From Thiobacillus sp. SCUT-2 (GTDB taxonomy: Bacteria > Pseudomonadota > Gammaproteobacteria > Burkholderiales > Thiobacillaceae), in assembly GCF_035621355.1 (NCBI RefSeq), contig NZ_CP141769.1:62001-126000 (forward strand): a stretch of DNA of 64,000 bases, given 5' to 3'. Made by a program: the position numbers and the translations under genes. The notes beneath the pieces were generated by a model. The model saw only the letters and a list, made by a program, of their open reading frames with translations, ran no database searches and had not been told where the DNA came from. Positions 7,952-16,057 of this stretch are shown here, one piece after another (the first letter of the stretch is position 1; each line of letters starts with the position of its first letter).

Positions 7952-9257
7952 TCGGTTTGGGCATCACGCTCGCCCCCTCCCCCTCTCGGGGAGCCTTGGG
8001 GAGAGGGCGGCCCGCCTCGTCGTCCTGCTGGCGGCACTGGCGGCGAGTCCCGCGCATGCGCAGGGCGACTTCGGCAGCTGGCTCGCCGGCTTCCGCCAGG
8101 AGGCCGCGGAACAGGGCATCTCGTCCGCCACGCTGGACGCCGCGCTCACCGGTGTGACGCCGGACGAGCGCGTGATCGCGCTGGACCGCCGCCAGCCCGA
8201 ATTCCTGCAGACCTTTTCCGACTACCTGCGGCGGCGCGTCACCGACGCCTTCGTCGCGCAGGGGCAGGCGCTGCTGGCCGAGCACGCCGCGCTGCTGGAT
8301 GCGGTCGAGCAGCAGTACGGCGTGCCGAAGACCGTGCTGGTGGCGTTCTGGGGGCTGGAAACGCGCTACGGCGCGGTACAGGGCGATCTCAACGTCCCGG
8401 CGAGCCTCGCCACGCTGGCCTGGGAAGGCCGCCGCAGCGGGTTCTTCCGCGGCGAGCTGCTCGACGCGCTGCGCATCATCGATGCCGGCCACGTCAGCGC
8501 ACACGAGATGACCGGCTCGTGGGCCGGCGCGATGGGACAGATGCAGTTCATGCCGTCGACCTTCCGCGCCTATGCGGTCGATGGCGACGGCGACGGCCGC
8601 ATCGACGTGTGGCATTCGCTGCCCGACGCGATGGATTCCGCGGCGCACTACCTTCAGCGTGCGGGCTGGCGCGCGCACGCGCCGGTGGCGATCGAGGTGC
8701 GGCTGCCGGAGGGGTTCGACTGGCGGCAGGCGCGGGTCTTTCATCGCCTGCAGGTTGCCGAGTGGACGGCGATGGGCGTGGCCGCCGCCGACGGGAGCGT
8801 CCTGCCGGAAGGGGCCGGGCGCGCCGGCATCGTGCTGCCACAGGGCTGGCAGGGGCCCGCCTTCATGGTGTTCGACAACTTCGACGTCGTGATGAAGTGG
8901 AACCGTTCGCAGAACTACGCGCTGACGGTCGCCCAGCTGGCGAGCCAGCTGGCAGGAGGCCACGCCGTGTTCGCGGGCGGGGGCGAGCCGGGCGCGCTCA
9001 GCGTCGCCGACTTCCGGTGGCTGCAGCAGGCGCTCGACGAGCTCGGCTACGATGCCGGCACGCCGGACGGCTTCCCCGGTCCGCGTACCCAGACCGCCGT
9101 TCGCCTCTACCAGGCGCTTCACCGGTTGCCGGTCGACGGCTACGCCGGGCCGAGCCTGCTGGCGCATGTCCGGCAGGCGCATGCCGAAGCGGCGGCGGCA
9201 GGCACGCTGGTTCTCGCGCCTCCGCCCACCTTCGCCGGCGAGGACGAGGCGCCCTGA
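7944..9257 (+). CDS. mltB: lytic murein transglycosylase, MltB/SltB family with peptidoglycan-binding domain
   Basis: This 437-residue periplasmic enzyme cleaves peptidoglycan to 1,6-anhydro-muropeptides. A signal peptide ends near AHAQ (residue 40). The SLT_2 domain shows GLETRYG with the catalytic Glu139 and GAMGQMQFMPST further on. A PG_binding_1 domain occupies roughly residues 360-425 (LQQALDELGYD, DGFPGPRTQTAV). The ATG at 7944 overlaps the amidotransferase stop, suggesting coupling. No Cys follows the signal peptide, so it is soluble rather than lipid-anchored. Codons 10-22 are contributed by an inverted-repeat element, which gives an unusually polar start to the leader. Confidence 0.88.
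   Translation: MLDRFGHHARPLPLSGSLGERAARLVVLLAALAASPAHAQGDFGSWLAGFRQEAAEQGISSATLDAALTGVTPDERVIALDRRQPEFLQTFSDYLRRRVTDAFVAQGQALLAEHAALLDAVEQQYGVPKTVLVAFWGLETRYGAVQGDLNVPASLATLAWEGRRSGFFRGELLDALRIIDAGHVSAHEMTGSWAGAMGQMQFMPSTFRAYAVDGDGDGRIDVWHSLPDAMDSAAHYLQRAGWRAHAPVAIEVRLPEGFDWRQARVFHRLQVAEWTAMGVAAADGSVLPEGAGRAGIVLPQGWQGPAFMVFDNFDVVMKWNRSQNYALTVAQLASQLAGGHAVFAGGGEPGALSVADFRWLQQALDELGYDAGTPDGFPGPRTQTAVRLYQALHRLPVDGYAGPSLLAHVRQAHAEAAAAGTLVLAPPPTFAGEDEAP
7971..8009. repeat. REP-like GC-rich inverted repeat inside the mltB leader
   Basis: Arms of 12 bp (7971-7982 and 7998-8009) pair with one mismatch around a 15-nt centre. The base pattern (C-rich arm, CTCTC, then GGGGAGAGGG) resembles REP-like intergenic repeats of proteobacteria. 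It lies in frame inside the signal-peptide codons rather than between genes. Confidence 0.55.
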
Positions 9258-9303
9258 GTCGGGTGTGCTATTTTTTCGGGGTTTCGAGACTGAGGAGGCA
9301 GGG

Positions 9304-9705
9304 GTGAGCGACGCGCGCAATGTTCTGGGCGGGCTGCTGCAGGTATGCAGCGTCGCGCCGCTGACCGGCTTCGTGCGCGACGGCCTCTGCCACACGGGGC
9401 CGCAGGACCTCGGCAGCCATACCGTCTGCGCGCAGATGACCGAGGCTTTCCTGGAGTATTCGCGGAGTCGCGGCAACGACCTCGTCACCCCCGTTCCCGA
9501 ATATGGCTTTCCCGGCCTCAAGGCGGGCGACCGCTGGTGCGTGTGTGCCGCGCGCTGGCTCGAGGCTGCGGAGGACGGCGTCGCGCCGCCGGTGGTGCTG
9601 GACGCCACCCACGAGCGTGCCCTCAAGGTGATCGCGGTGGCCGATCTGGAATACCACGCCCTGCGTCATTCCGCTCATCCTGGCCCGGAAAGGCCCGAAG
9701 CATGA
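9304..9705 (+). CDS. DUF2237 family protein
   Basis: This 133-residue protein is nearly all DUF2237: RNVLGGLLQVCSVAPLTGF, DLGSHTVCAQMTEAFLEYS, then PEYGFPGLKAGDRWCVCAARW and APPVVLDATHE. The family is widespread, small and cytoplasmic, with several conserved Cys residues, and has no established biochemical function. The GTG start at 9304 follows a clear GAGGAGG-type ribosome site. Its stop overlaps the start of the next, zinc-ribbon gene (ATGA), so the pair is translationally coupled. Confidence 0.9.
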   Translation: MSDARNVLGGLLQVCSVAPLTGFVRDGLCHTGPQDLGSHTVCAQMTEAFLEYSRSRGNDLVTPVPEYGFPGLKAGDRWCVCAARWLEAAEDGVAPPVVLDATHERALKVIAVADLEYHALRHSAHPGPERPEA

Positions 9706-10070
9706 GCCTCGTCTGCTGGAAATGCGGCGCCAGCCTGGCGGGAATGCCGCTGCCGCTGTCGCGCCGCGACACCTGTCCCAGCTGCCGCGCCGACCTGCAC
9801 GTCTGCAAGCTGTGCCGCCACTACGACGCGCATCGTGCCGGCCAGTGCCGCGAGCTCGCGGCCGACCGCGTCGCCGACAAGACGCGCGCCAACGACTGCG
9901 GCTGGTTCGTGCCGCGCCCCGAAGCCTATCGCGGCGGCGGTGCGGTGATGGCGCAGCCCGCCCGCAGCGCGCTCGACGCGCTGTTCTCGCAAGCGACCGG
10001 CGCCGAACCCGCCGAGGCGGACAAGCCCGCCAAGCCCCCGACGTCGCTCGACGACCTGTTCAGGAAGTAA
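9702..10070 (+). CDS. zinc-ribbon hypothetical protein
   Basis: This 122-residue protein starts at an ATG overlapping the stop of the DUF2237 gene. Residues 4-48 hold paired Cys motifs (CWKCG, CPSC, CKLC, then a single Cys), indicating one or two structural zinc sites. The C-terminal half is Ala/Pro-rich and ends in a short repeated S-L-D-D/A-LF pattern (SALDALFSQ, TSLDDLFRK), which may be a docking element. The function is unknown. The gene is convergent with the EamA gene and their 3' ends overlap by 11 bp. Confidence 0.8.
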   Translation: MSLVCWKCGASLAGMPLPLSRRDTCPSCRADLHVCKLCRHYDAHRAGQCRELAADRVADKTRANDCGWFVPRPEAYRGGGAVMAQPARSALDALFSQATGAEPAEADKPAKPPTSLDDLFRK

Positions 10071-10950
10071 GCGGCCGCCGCAGCTGCCGCAGCGCCTGCC
10101 ACTCGTACAGCACCAGCCCCGCGCCGATCAGCGCGATGCCGGCCCAGCCGATCGCCGGGATGCGCTCGTGGTTCAGCGTCTGGCCGAGCAGCAGCGCCGA
10201 CACCGGCGTGACCAGCATGATCAGCGCGATGCGCCCGGCGTCGAGGTGCTTGATGATGTAGTAATAGAGGGTGAAGCCCACCACCGAGCCGAGGATGCCG
10301 AGGTAGGCGATGGCCGCCATGGCGCGCAGCGTGGTGTCCGGCGGCAGCCGCGCGGCGTCGGCCAGCACCCAGGCCAGCACGAAGCATGGCACCGCCACGC
10401 CGAGCGAACCGGTGGTGATGGCGAGCGACGACACGCGCACGTTCAGCCGCTTGATCCACACCAGGCCGAGCGCCTGCAGCGCCATGCCGGCCACCGTCGC
10501 TAGCGTGCCGAGCGTGGCCTGGCGGTCGCCCGGCCACGGCTGGCCGAAGATCAGCCACAGCCCGGCCAGCGCCAGCACGAGGCCGCCGATCCGCAGCCGG
10601 TCGAGCGTGCGCTCGGCGAGCCACAAGGCGGCGAACACCCCGGTCACCAGCGGCGACAGGCCGAAGATCACCGAGATCAGGCCCGACGGGATGTGCAGCG
10701 CGCCCCAGTAGGTGAGCAGCATCGACGAGAACAGCGACAGCCCGCTGACCGCATACAGCCGGCGTGCCGCCGGGGTGAACGGGAAGGCGGTGCGGGTGGC
10801 GGCGAGCAGCGCGAGGCAGACCGCCAGCCCGATCAGCATGCGCGCCATCACCGCGAAGCTGAAACCGGCGCCCTGGGCGCTCCACTGGATGGCGAGCGGG
10901 GTGGTCGACCAGATCAGGATGACGCCGAGATAGGCGGCGGGGACGGACAT
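10060..10950 (-). CDS. EamA/DMT family inner-membrane transporter
   Basis: This 296-residue protein is very hydrophobic and consistent with ten transmembrane helices arranged as two EamA repeats (about residues 5-135 and 145-285). The second repeat carries the typical YLGILGSVVGFTLYYY and P-V-S-A-LLLGQ segments. Members of the drug/metabolite transporter superfamily export amino acids, nucleosides or other metabolites; the substrate cannot be predicted here. The gene follows rnk by 12 bp on the same strand. Confidence 0.88.
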   Translation of the reverse strand: MSVPAAYLGVILIWSTTPLAIQWSAQGAGFSFAVMARMLIGLAVCLALLAATRTAFPFTPAARRLYAVSGLSLFSSMLLTYWGALHIPSGLISVIFGLSPLVTGVFAALWLAERTLDRLRIGGLVLALAGLWLIFGQPWPGDRQATLGTLATVAGMALQALGLVWIKRLNVRVSSLAITTGSLGVAVPCFVLAWVLADAARLPPDTTLRAMAAIAYLGILGSVVGFTLYYYIIKHLDAGRIALIMLVTPVSALLLGQTLNHERIPAIGWAGIALIGAGLVLYEWQALRQLRRPLTS

Positions 10951-10962
10951 CGCGGCAGCGGT

Positions 10963-11379
10963 TCAGAGCAGGGTGTCGCCGGCGCGCTCGGGCTGATAGG
11001 GAATGTCGACGATGCGCGCGCGCACCGTCTGGCCGTTCGGCGCCAGCCATTCGATCTGCTGGCCGACGGCGAGCCCCAGCACGGCGATGCCGGCCGGCGT
11101 CGTCACCGACAGCTGGCCGGGCGCGCCGGTCAAGTCGCGCGGATAGACCAGCGTGACCTCGACCTCGCGGCCGGCCGGCTCGACGACGAAGCGGACGCGC
11201 GAATTCATCGTCACCACGTCGGGCGGCATCGCCTCGGACAGCGCGACCTCGGCACGGTCGAGTTCGCCGCGCAGGGCGTCGAGTCCGGGCTGGTCGTCAG
11301 GCAGGCCGGCGAGCATGGCTTCGAGGCGCTCGAGGTCGCGCTCGGATACGGTGATGGCGGGTCGGGTCGTGATTTCCAT
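10963..11379 (-). CDS. rnk: nucleoside diphosphate kinase regulator, GreA/GreB-like
   Basis: This 138-residue protein has the Rnk layout: a short N-terminal coiled coil (residues 11-50) and a GreA/GreB C-terminal FKBP-like domain (VTLVYPRDLTGAPGQLSV, TPAGIAVLGLAVGQ). Rnk binds RNA polymerase, and in E. coli and Pseudomonas it influences nucleoside diphosphate kinase levels; it lacks the long coiled coil needed for transcript cleavage. The ATG start has a good AGGAG ribosome site. A strong hairpin separates it from the upstream HEAT gene. Confidence 0.85.
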   Translation of the reverse strand: MEITTRPAITVSERDLERLEAMLAGLPDDQPGLDALRGELDRAEVALSEAMPPDVVTMNSRVRFVVEPAGREVEVTLVYPRDLTGAPGQLSVTTPAGIAVLGLAVGQQIEWLAPNGQTVRARIVDIPYQPERAGDTLL

Positions 11380-11412
11380 GGCGGTCTCCTGCGGGAAGGC
11401 ACACAAATGAAA

Positions 11413-11438
11413 ACCGCCCGGGCCGAGGCCCGGGCGGT
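11413..11438 (-). terminator. strong rho-independent terminator
   Basis: A 12-bp perfect GC stem (ACCGCCCGGGCC and its complement) with a minimal 2-nt centre (realistically 11 bp with a 4-nt loop) is followed on the minus strand by TTTTC. It ends transcription of the thioredoxin-HEAT gene. Confidence 0.8.
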
Positions 11439-11485
11439 GTTGCCAAAGACTATAGCACCGAAGGCGGGGTGGGGCCAGCCCGGAG

Positions 11486-12124
11486 CTAGGCGGCGGACGC
11501 CAGGCTTTCCAGGCTCTCCGCCGCGATCTCGCGGACGTCGGCGTCTTCGTCGGCGAGACGTGCCTCCAGCCACGATTTCGCTGCGGCGTCGCCCGTGAGT
11601 CCGAGGTAGTGGCAGGCGTCGGCGCGCACCCGCGCGTCGGCGCGCTGCGACAGGTCGCCCAGGCGCGGCAGCAGCGCGCGCAGCGCGTCGCTGCCGGCGA
11701 AGGTTTCCAGCAGCACGCCCGCGCCGAGCCGTACATTGAGGCTGGCCTCGACGTTGTCGACGATCGGCAGCAGCGCGGCGAGCAGTGCCGGGTCGGCCTC
11801 GATCGCGGCCTGCGCGCGCGGCAGCTGGCCTTCCTTCAGGAGCAGGTGGAGCCAGTCGGCGATCCCTTCCTCGCTGTCGGCCTTGGCCGCCCAGTCGGCG
11901 AGCTCGGCCTTGCCGTGGACGCCGGCGAGCTCGATGCGGCCGAGCCGCAGCCAGGGCACCGAGCGCACGCCGAGCGCCTGCCCGACCTCCGGATGCTGTT
12001 CGAGGTTGACGGCTTCGAGGCGCCCGATCGTCCCCTGCTTCACCAGGTCGGCGAGCGTGGCGAGCATCGCCGGGCAGTGCGGGCAGTGGGTCGAGATCAG
12101 CAGGAGCGCATCGGGGGCGGACAT
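11486..12124 (-). CDS. thioredoxin-fold / HEAT-repeat fusion protein
   Basis: This 212-residue protein joins an N-terminal thioredoxin-like domain with a CPHC redox motif (Cys14, Cys17), a cis-Pro-like VRSVPWLRL and about 85 residues, to a C-terminal alpha-helical part with HEAT-type repeats (DARVRADACHYLGL, DADVREIAAESLESL). There is no signal peptide, so it is cytoplasmic. The CPHC motif fits a thiol-disulfide reductase or electron-transfer role, and the HEAT part suggests a protein partner. It is divergent from the metallo-hydrolase gene with only 30 bp between starts, so promoters must overlap. Confidence 0.75.
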   Translation of the reverse strand: MSAPDALLLISTHCPHCPAMLATLADLVKQGTIGRLEAVNLEQHPEVGQALGVRSVPWLRLGRIELAGVHGKAELADWAAKADSEEGIADWLHLLLKEGQLPRAQAAIEADPALLAALLPIVDNVEASLNVRLGAGVLLETFAGSDALRALLPRLGDLSQRADARVRADACHYLGLTGDAAAKSWLEARLADEDADVREIAAESLESLASAA

Positions 12125-12154
12125 GGGACGGCGGATTCGTCGGATAATCGGTGC

Positions 12155-12805
12155 ATGGAATTTACCATCCTCCCCGTCACCCCGTATCAGCAGAACTGCT
12201 CGCTGGTGTGGGACGCGCACGGCCGTGCCGCGCTGATCGATCCGGGCGGCGAGGCCGAGCGCCTGCTGGCCGAGGTCGCGCGGCGCGGCCTCACGCTGGA
12301 AAAGCTCCTGCTGACCCACGGTCATCTCGACCACGTCGGCGCGGCGGCCGAACTGCGCGACGCGCTCCGCATTCCCATCATCGGGCCGCAGCGCGACGAG
12401 GCGTTCTGGCTCGACAGCCTGCCGCAGCAGGCCGAGCTGTTCGGCTTTCCGCCGGCGGAGGCGCTCGTGCCCGACCAGTGGCTGGAGGACGGCGACCGCG
12501 TCGACGTGGGCGCGATCCACTTCGACGTCCTGCACTGTCCGGGCCACACGCCCGGCCACGTCGTGTTCTATGCACCCGAGGCGCGGCTCGCCTTCGTCGG
12601 CGACGTGCTGTTCAAGGGCTCGATCGGCCGCACCGATTTTCCGCGCGGCAACCATGCGGCGCTGCTCGCCGCGATCCGCGAGAAGTTGTTACCGCTCGGC
12701 GACGACGTGCGTTTCGTGCCCGGGCACGGCGCGATGTCGACCTTCGGCCACGAGCGCCGCGCGAACCCTTTCGTCGGCATGGCGTCCGAAGAGGATTCCG
12801 CCTGA
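12155..12805 (+). CDS. MBL-fold metallo-hydrolase (GloB-like hydroxyacylglutathione hydrolase family)
   Basis: This 216-residue protein has the full dinuclear metal-site set: HGHLDH at 55-60, the CPGHTPGH segment near 130, the GDVLF Asp and the VPGHG His near 190. The size and the GRTDFPRG loop fit the short YcbL-like group of glyoxalase II relatives rather than full-length GloB. It probably hydrolyses a thioester such as S-lactoylglutathione. The ATG at 12155 gives MEFTILPVTPYQQN, the usual family N-terminus. A rhodanese follows 25 bp downstream. Confidence 0.88.
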   Translation: MEFTILPVTPYQQNCSLVWDAHGRAALIDPGGEAERLLAEVARRGLTLEKLLLTHGHLDHVGAAAELRDALRIPIIGPQRDEAFWLDSLPQQAELFGFPPAEALVPDQWLEDGDRVDVGAIHFDVLHCPGHTPGHVVFYAPEARLAFVGDVLFKGSIGRTDFPRGNHAALLAAIREKLLPLGDDVRFVPGHGAMSTFGHERRANPFVGMASEEDSA

Positions 12806-12830
12806 GTTTCCCTTCTGCAAGGAGCGCGCG

Positions 12831-13310
12831 ATGAAGCCTTCCCGTCTGTCGCATACGCTGTTTTCCGTGCTGCTGCTGGCGGCCGCAGCGCAGGCGCAGG
12901 ATCTTTCTGCGGTCGTCGTTCCGCCGCCGGGAGCCCCGCCGCTCACGCCGGCTGCGCGGGCACTGCTCGACGCCGCCAACGCGCGGGTGCCGCAACTCGA
13001 CACCGCCGGCTTCCTCGCGCAATTGAAGGCGCATCCGGAAACCATAGTCATCGACGTGCGGACTCCGGCCGAGGTGGACGACTCCGGCCACATCGCGGCG
13101 CCGCACTTCCTCAACATCCCGCGCGGCCTGCTCGAGTTCAGGATCGAGACGGCCGTGCCGGACAAGCAGGCGCCCATCGTCGTGTACTGCGGGGTCAGCC
13201 AGCGCAGCGCGCTCGCCGCCGACACGCTGGCCCGCCTCGGCTATACGAACGTCCGCAATTACCGCGACGGCTTCGTCAACTGGAAGCGCGCCGGGCTGCC
13301 GATCGAGTAG
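12831..13310 (+). CDS. periplasmic rhodanese-domain protein
   Basis: This 159-residue protein has a cleavable signal peptide ending AQAQ (about residue 23) and one rhodanese domain (residues 55-158). The active-site Cys120 sits in YCGVSQRS, and the family markers IDVRTPAEVDDSGHI and GFVNWKRAGLPI are present. Rhodaneses carry sulfane sulfur as a Cys persulfide; an exported one may serve sulfur oxidation or thiol handling. The gene has an AAGGAG ribosome site and follows the metallo-hydrolase closely, a pairing also seen in sulfur-persulfide metabolism. Confidence 0.87.
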   Translation: MKPSRLSHTLFSVLLLAAAAQAQDLSAVVVPPPGAPPLTPAARALLDAANARVPQLDTAGFLAQLKAHPETIVIDVRTPAEVDDSGHIAAPHFLNIPRGLLEFRIETAVPDKQAPIVVYCGVSQRSALAADTLARLGYTNVRNYRDGFVNWKRAGLPIE

Positions 13311-13321
13311 CCGGGGGCCGC

Positions 13322-14215
13322 CTAGCTTCGCCGCGCAGGCGGCGCGATGGCGTCGAGCAGCGCGCCTGCGGCGTCGGCGGTGAGATGGCGGCGATCGCGG
13401 CGGGGGTTGTATTCGACGATCTCCATCGCGACGAAGGCCGCGTCGTTGCGCAAGCCAGCGAGCGCGGCGGCGAGTTCCGCGCGGCTGAGGCCGCCCGGAA
13501 CCGGCGTGCCGACGCCCGGCTCCTCCGCCGGGTCGAGCGCGTCGAGATCGATGCTGACGCCGAAGCCCGCGGTGCCGCGCCGCACGATCGCGAGCGCCTC
13601 GGCGAATACTGTCGCGAGGCCACGCTCGCGCACTTCGTCCATGCCGAAGACGCGTACCCCGAGCCGGTGCAGCAGCGCCGCCTCGCCCGCCTCGAAGCTG
13701 CGCACGCCGATCAGGCACACGTGCTCGGGAAGCAGCTTGGCCTCGGCCCCCTCGATCGACGTGAGTGCCGCGTCGCCGTGGCCGAGCAGCGCGGCCAGCG
13801 GCATGCCGTGGATCTGCCCGCTCTCCGTGGTGGCGAAGGTGTGGCTGTCCATGTGCGCGTCGATCCACATCAGGCCGAGCGGTCCGCGCGTTGCGAGCAT
13901 GCGGTGGACGCCGCTCCAGGTGCCGATCGCGCAGGAGTGGTCGCCGCCCACCACCAGCGGAAAGTGGCCGTCGCGCAGCGCCTGCTCGACGGCCGCGGCG
14001 AGCCGCGCGCCGAGCGCGGCGACCGCGTGCAGCGGCGTGTCTTCCGCTTCCCGCGGCACCCGCAGGATGGCGTCCCATTCGACGTGCTGCAGCGGCGTGT
14101 CGTGGAACACGCGGTAGCGGCGCAGCGCGTCAGGCCCCTCGGCGGTGGCCGGGTCGGGCGCGCCGGCGCCGCTGGCGGCGCCGATGACGACGATGTTGCG
14201 GGCAGCGCGGTTCAC
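13322..14215 (-). CDS. arginase/ureohydrolase family protein
   Basis: This 297-residue cytoplasmic enzyme shows the binuclear manganese ligands of the ureohydrolase family: GGDHS with His93, DAHMDSH with Asp119, His121 and Asp123, and SIDLDALDP near residue 240. The pattern, including the LMWIDAHMD and EPGVGTPVPGG segments, favours arginase (arginine to ornithine and urea) over agmatinase, but substrate choice is not certain. The GTG start overlaps the succinate semialdehyde dehydrogenase stop (GTGA), so it is the last gene of a coupled operon. Confidence 0.85.
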   Translation of the reverse strand: MNRAARNIVVIGAASGAGAPDPATAEGPDALRRYRVFHDTPLQHVEWDAILRVPREAEDTPLHAVAALGARLAAAVEQALRDGHFPLVVGGDHSCAIGTWSGVHRMLATRGPLGLMWIDAHMDSHTFATTESGQIHGMPLAALLGHGDAALTSIEGAEAKLLPEHVCLIGVRSFEAGEAALLHRLGVRVFGMDEVRERGLATVFAEALAIVRRGTAGFGVSIDLDALDPAEEPGVGTPVPGGLSRAELAAALAGLRNDAAFVAMEIVEYNPRRDRRHLTADAAGALLDAIAPPARRS

Positions 14216-15666
14216 CCCAGCCCGCCGAGATTCACGTACTTCGTTTCCAGGTAGGCGTCGATGCCGCTGCGTCCCCCCTCGCGCCCGAGGCCAGACTGCT
14301 TCATGCCGCCGAAGGCCGCCTCGGCCGTCGAGATCAAGCTGGCGTTGATGCCGACCATGCCGTATTCGAGCCGCTCGGCGAGGCGCCAGGCGCGGCCGGC
14401 GTCGCGCGTGTAGGCGTAGGCGGCAAGCCCGTAGTCGGTGTCGTTGGCCTTGCGGATCGCGTCCGCCTCGTCGGCGAAGCGGATCAGCGGCGCGACCGGA
14501 CCGAAGGTTTCGTCGCGGCACACCCGCATGCCGGTCGAGCAGCCGGCGAGCACCGTCGGCTGGAAGAATTGCCCGCCGAGTGTGTGGCGGGCGCCGCCGG
14601 CGAGCAGCGTCGCGCCGTGGGCGAGCGCGTCGGCGATGTGCGCCTCGACCTTTTCCAGAGCCGCCATGCTGATCAGCGGTCCGGTCTCGACGCCGGGCGT
14701 GAAGCCGTCTCCCACCTTCAGTCGCGACACGGCCGCGGCAAATCGCTCGGCGAAGGCATCGTGGATCGTGTCCTGCACGAACACCCGGTTGGCGCACACG
14801 CAGGTCTGCCCGCTGTTGCGGTACTTGCTCGCGAGCGCGCCCGCCACCGCGGCGTCGAGGTCGGCGTCGTCGAACACGATGAAGGGCGCGTTGCCGCCGA
14901 GTTCGAGCGCGACGCGCTTGAGCGTGCCGGCACTCTGCGCGAGCAGCTGCTTGCCCACTGCGGTCGAGCCGGTGAACGACACCTTGCGCACCTGCGGATG
15001 CGAAGTCAGCACGCCGCCGATCGTCGCGGCGTCGCCGGTGACGACGTTGAGCACGCCGGGCGGCAGGCCCGCGCGTTGTCCTAATTCAGCGAGCGCCAGC
15101 GCGGTGAACGGTGTCTGCGACGCGGGCTTGGCCACCACCGTGCAGCCGGCGGCGAGCGCGGCGCCGGCCTTGCGCGTCAGCATCGCGGCCGGGAAGTTCC
15201 ACGGCGTGATCAGCGCCGCGACGCCGACGGGTTGCCTGAGCGTGAACATGCGCCGGTCCGCCCACGGCGACGGAATGATGTCGCCGTACACGCGGCGCGC
15301 CTCCTCGGCGAACCATTCGATGAAGCTCGCCGCATATTCGATCTCGCCGCGAGCTTCGGCGAGCGGCTTGCCCTGCTCGCTCACCATGATCACGGCGAGG
15401 TCGTCGCGGTGCGCGAGGATGAGGTCGAACCAGCGGCGCAGTGTCTGCGCACGGGCCTTCGCGGTCTGGTCGCGCCAGGCCGGGAAGGCGGCGTGGGCGG
15501 CTTCGACGGCGCGCTCGACATCGGCGACGGTGCAGCGCGGCGCATCGCCCAAAAGGGCGCTCGTCGCCGGGTTGTGGACGGCGAAGCGGGTGCCGTCGGA
15601 GGCGTTCCGCCAGCTGTCGTCGATCAGTGCCCGGGTCTTGAAGAGGGAAGGGTCGGCGAGCTTCAT
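14212..15666 (-). CDS. gabD: NAD(P)-dependent succinate-semialdehyde dehydrogenase
   Basis: This 484-residue aldehyde dehydrogenase has the length and motifs of GabD: PWNFP in the cofactor site, FTGSTAVGK, the general base Glu255 in LELGGNAP and the nucleophile Cys289 in NSGQTCVCANR. It oxidises succinate semialdehyde to succinate, linking GABA and related catabolism to the TCA cycle. The start MKLADPSLFK matches the family. A 49-bp gap separates it from the upstream hydroxyacid dehydrogenase fragment, and it is coupled to arginase downstream, suggesting arginine/GABA-type nitrogen catabolism. Confidence 0.92.
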   Translation of the reverse strand: MKLADPSLFKTRALIDDSWRNASDGTRFAVHNPATSALLGDAPRCTVADVERAVEAAHAAFPAWRDQTAKARAQTLRRWFDLILAHRDDLAVIMVSEQGKPLAEARGEIEYAASFIEWFAEEARRVYGDIIPSPWADRRMFTLRQPVGVAALITPWNFPAAMLTRKAGAALAAGCTVVAKPASQTPFTALALAELGQRAGLPPGVLNVVTGDAATIGGVLTSHPQVRKVSFTGSTAVGKQLLAQSAGTLKRVALELGGNAPFIVFDDADLDAAVAGALASKYRNSGQTCVCANRVFVQDTIHDAFAERFAAAVSRLKVGDGFTPGVETGPLISMAALEKVEAHIADALAHGATLLAGGARHTLGGQFFQPTVLAGCSTGMRVCRDETFGPVAPLIRFADEADAIRKANDTDYGLAAYAYTRDAGRAWRLAERLEYGMVGINASLISTAEAAFGGMKQSGLGREGGRSGIDAYLETKYVNLGGLG

Positions 15667-15715
15667 GGCGTGGACTGAACGGATCGTTCCCGCGCGGGCG
15701 CCCGGCCGGGCCGGG

Positions 15716-16057
15716 TCAGGCAACCAGCGTTTCGAGCAATGCGACCAGCGCGGATCCCGATGCGTTCCCCGGCGGCAAGGCGTACAGTGCGATCCCGCGT
15801 GTCCCGCACGCTTCCGCATCGATCGCCGCGGGCCCCGTCACCACGATCCGCTTCAGCTTGTGCAGCTGTCCGATCGCCGCGGCGTCGAGCGGACACGCAT
15901 GCGTGATCGCGGTCGTCGCCCAGAACAGGCGCGGCACGACGTCGGCTGCCTCGGTCGCCGGATACTCGCTCCAGTTGTGGTCGAAGCACGGAATCGGCAG
16001 ATCGTCCGCGCTGAAGGCGGCGCGGTCGAGGAAGACGACGCGTTCCTTCGCGCTCAC
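15716..16057 (-). CDS. short 2-hydroxyacid dehydrogenase N-terminal-domain-like protein
   Basis: This 113-residue protein resembles only the N-terminal substrate-binding half of glycerate/2-hydroxyacid dehydrogenases such as HprA (RVVFLDRA at the start, WSEYPATEAADVV, then LHKLKRIVVTG and ACGTRGIALYALP). The NAD-binding Rossmann domain and catalytic His are absent, so it cannot be a working dehydrogenase. Its GTG start overlaps the stop of the upstream reductase gene (GTGA), and codon use looks like its neighbours. That arrangement suggests a maintained small protein rather than fresh decay, but a truncated remnant remains possible. Confidence 0.65.
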   Translation of the reverse strand: MSAKERVVFLDRAAFSADDLPIPCFDHNWSEYPATEAADVVPRLFWATTAITHACPLDAAAIGQLHKLKRIVVTGPAAIDAEACGTRGIALYALPPGNASGSALVALLETLVA

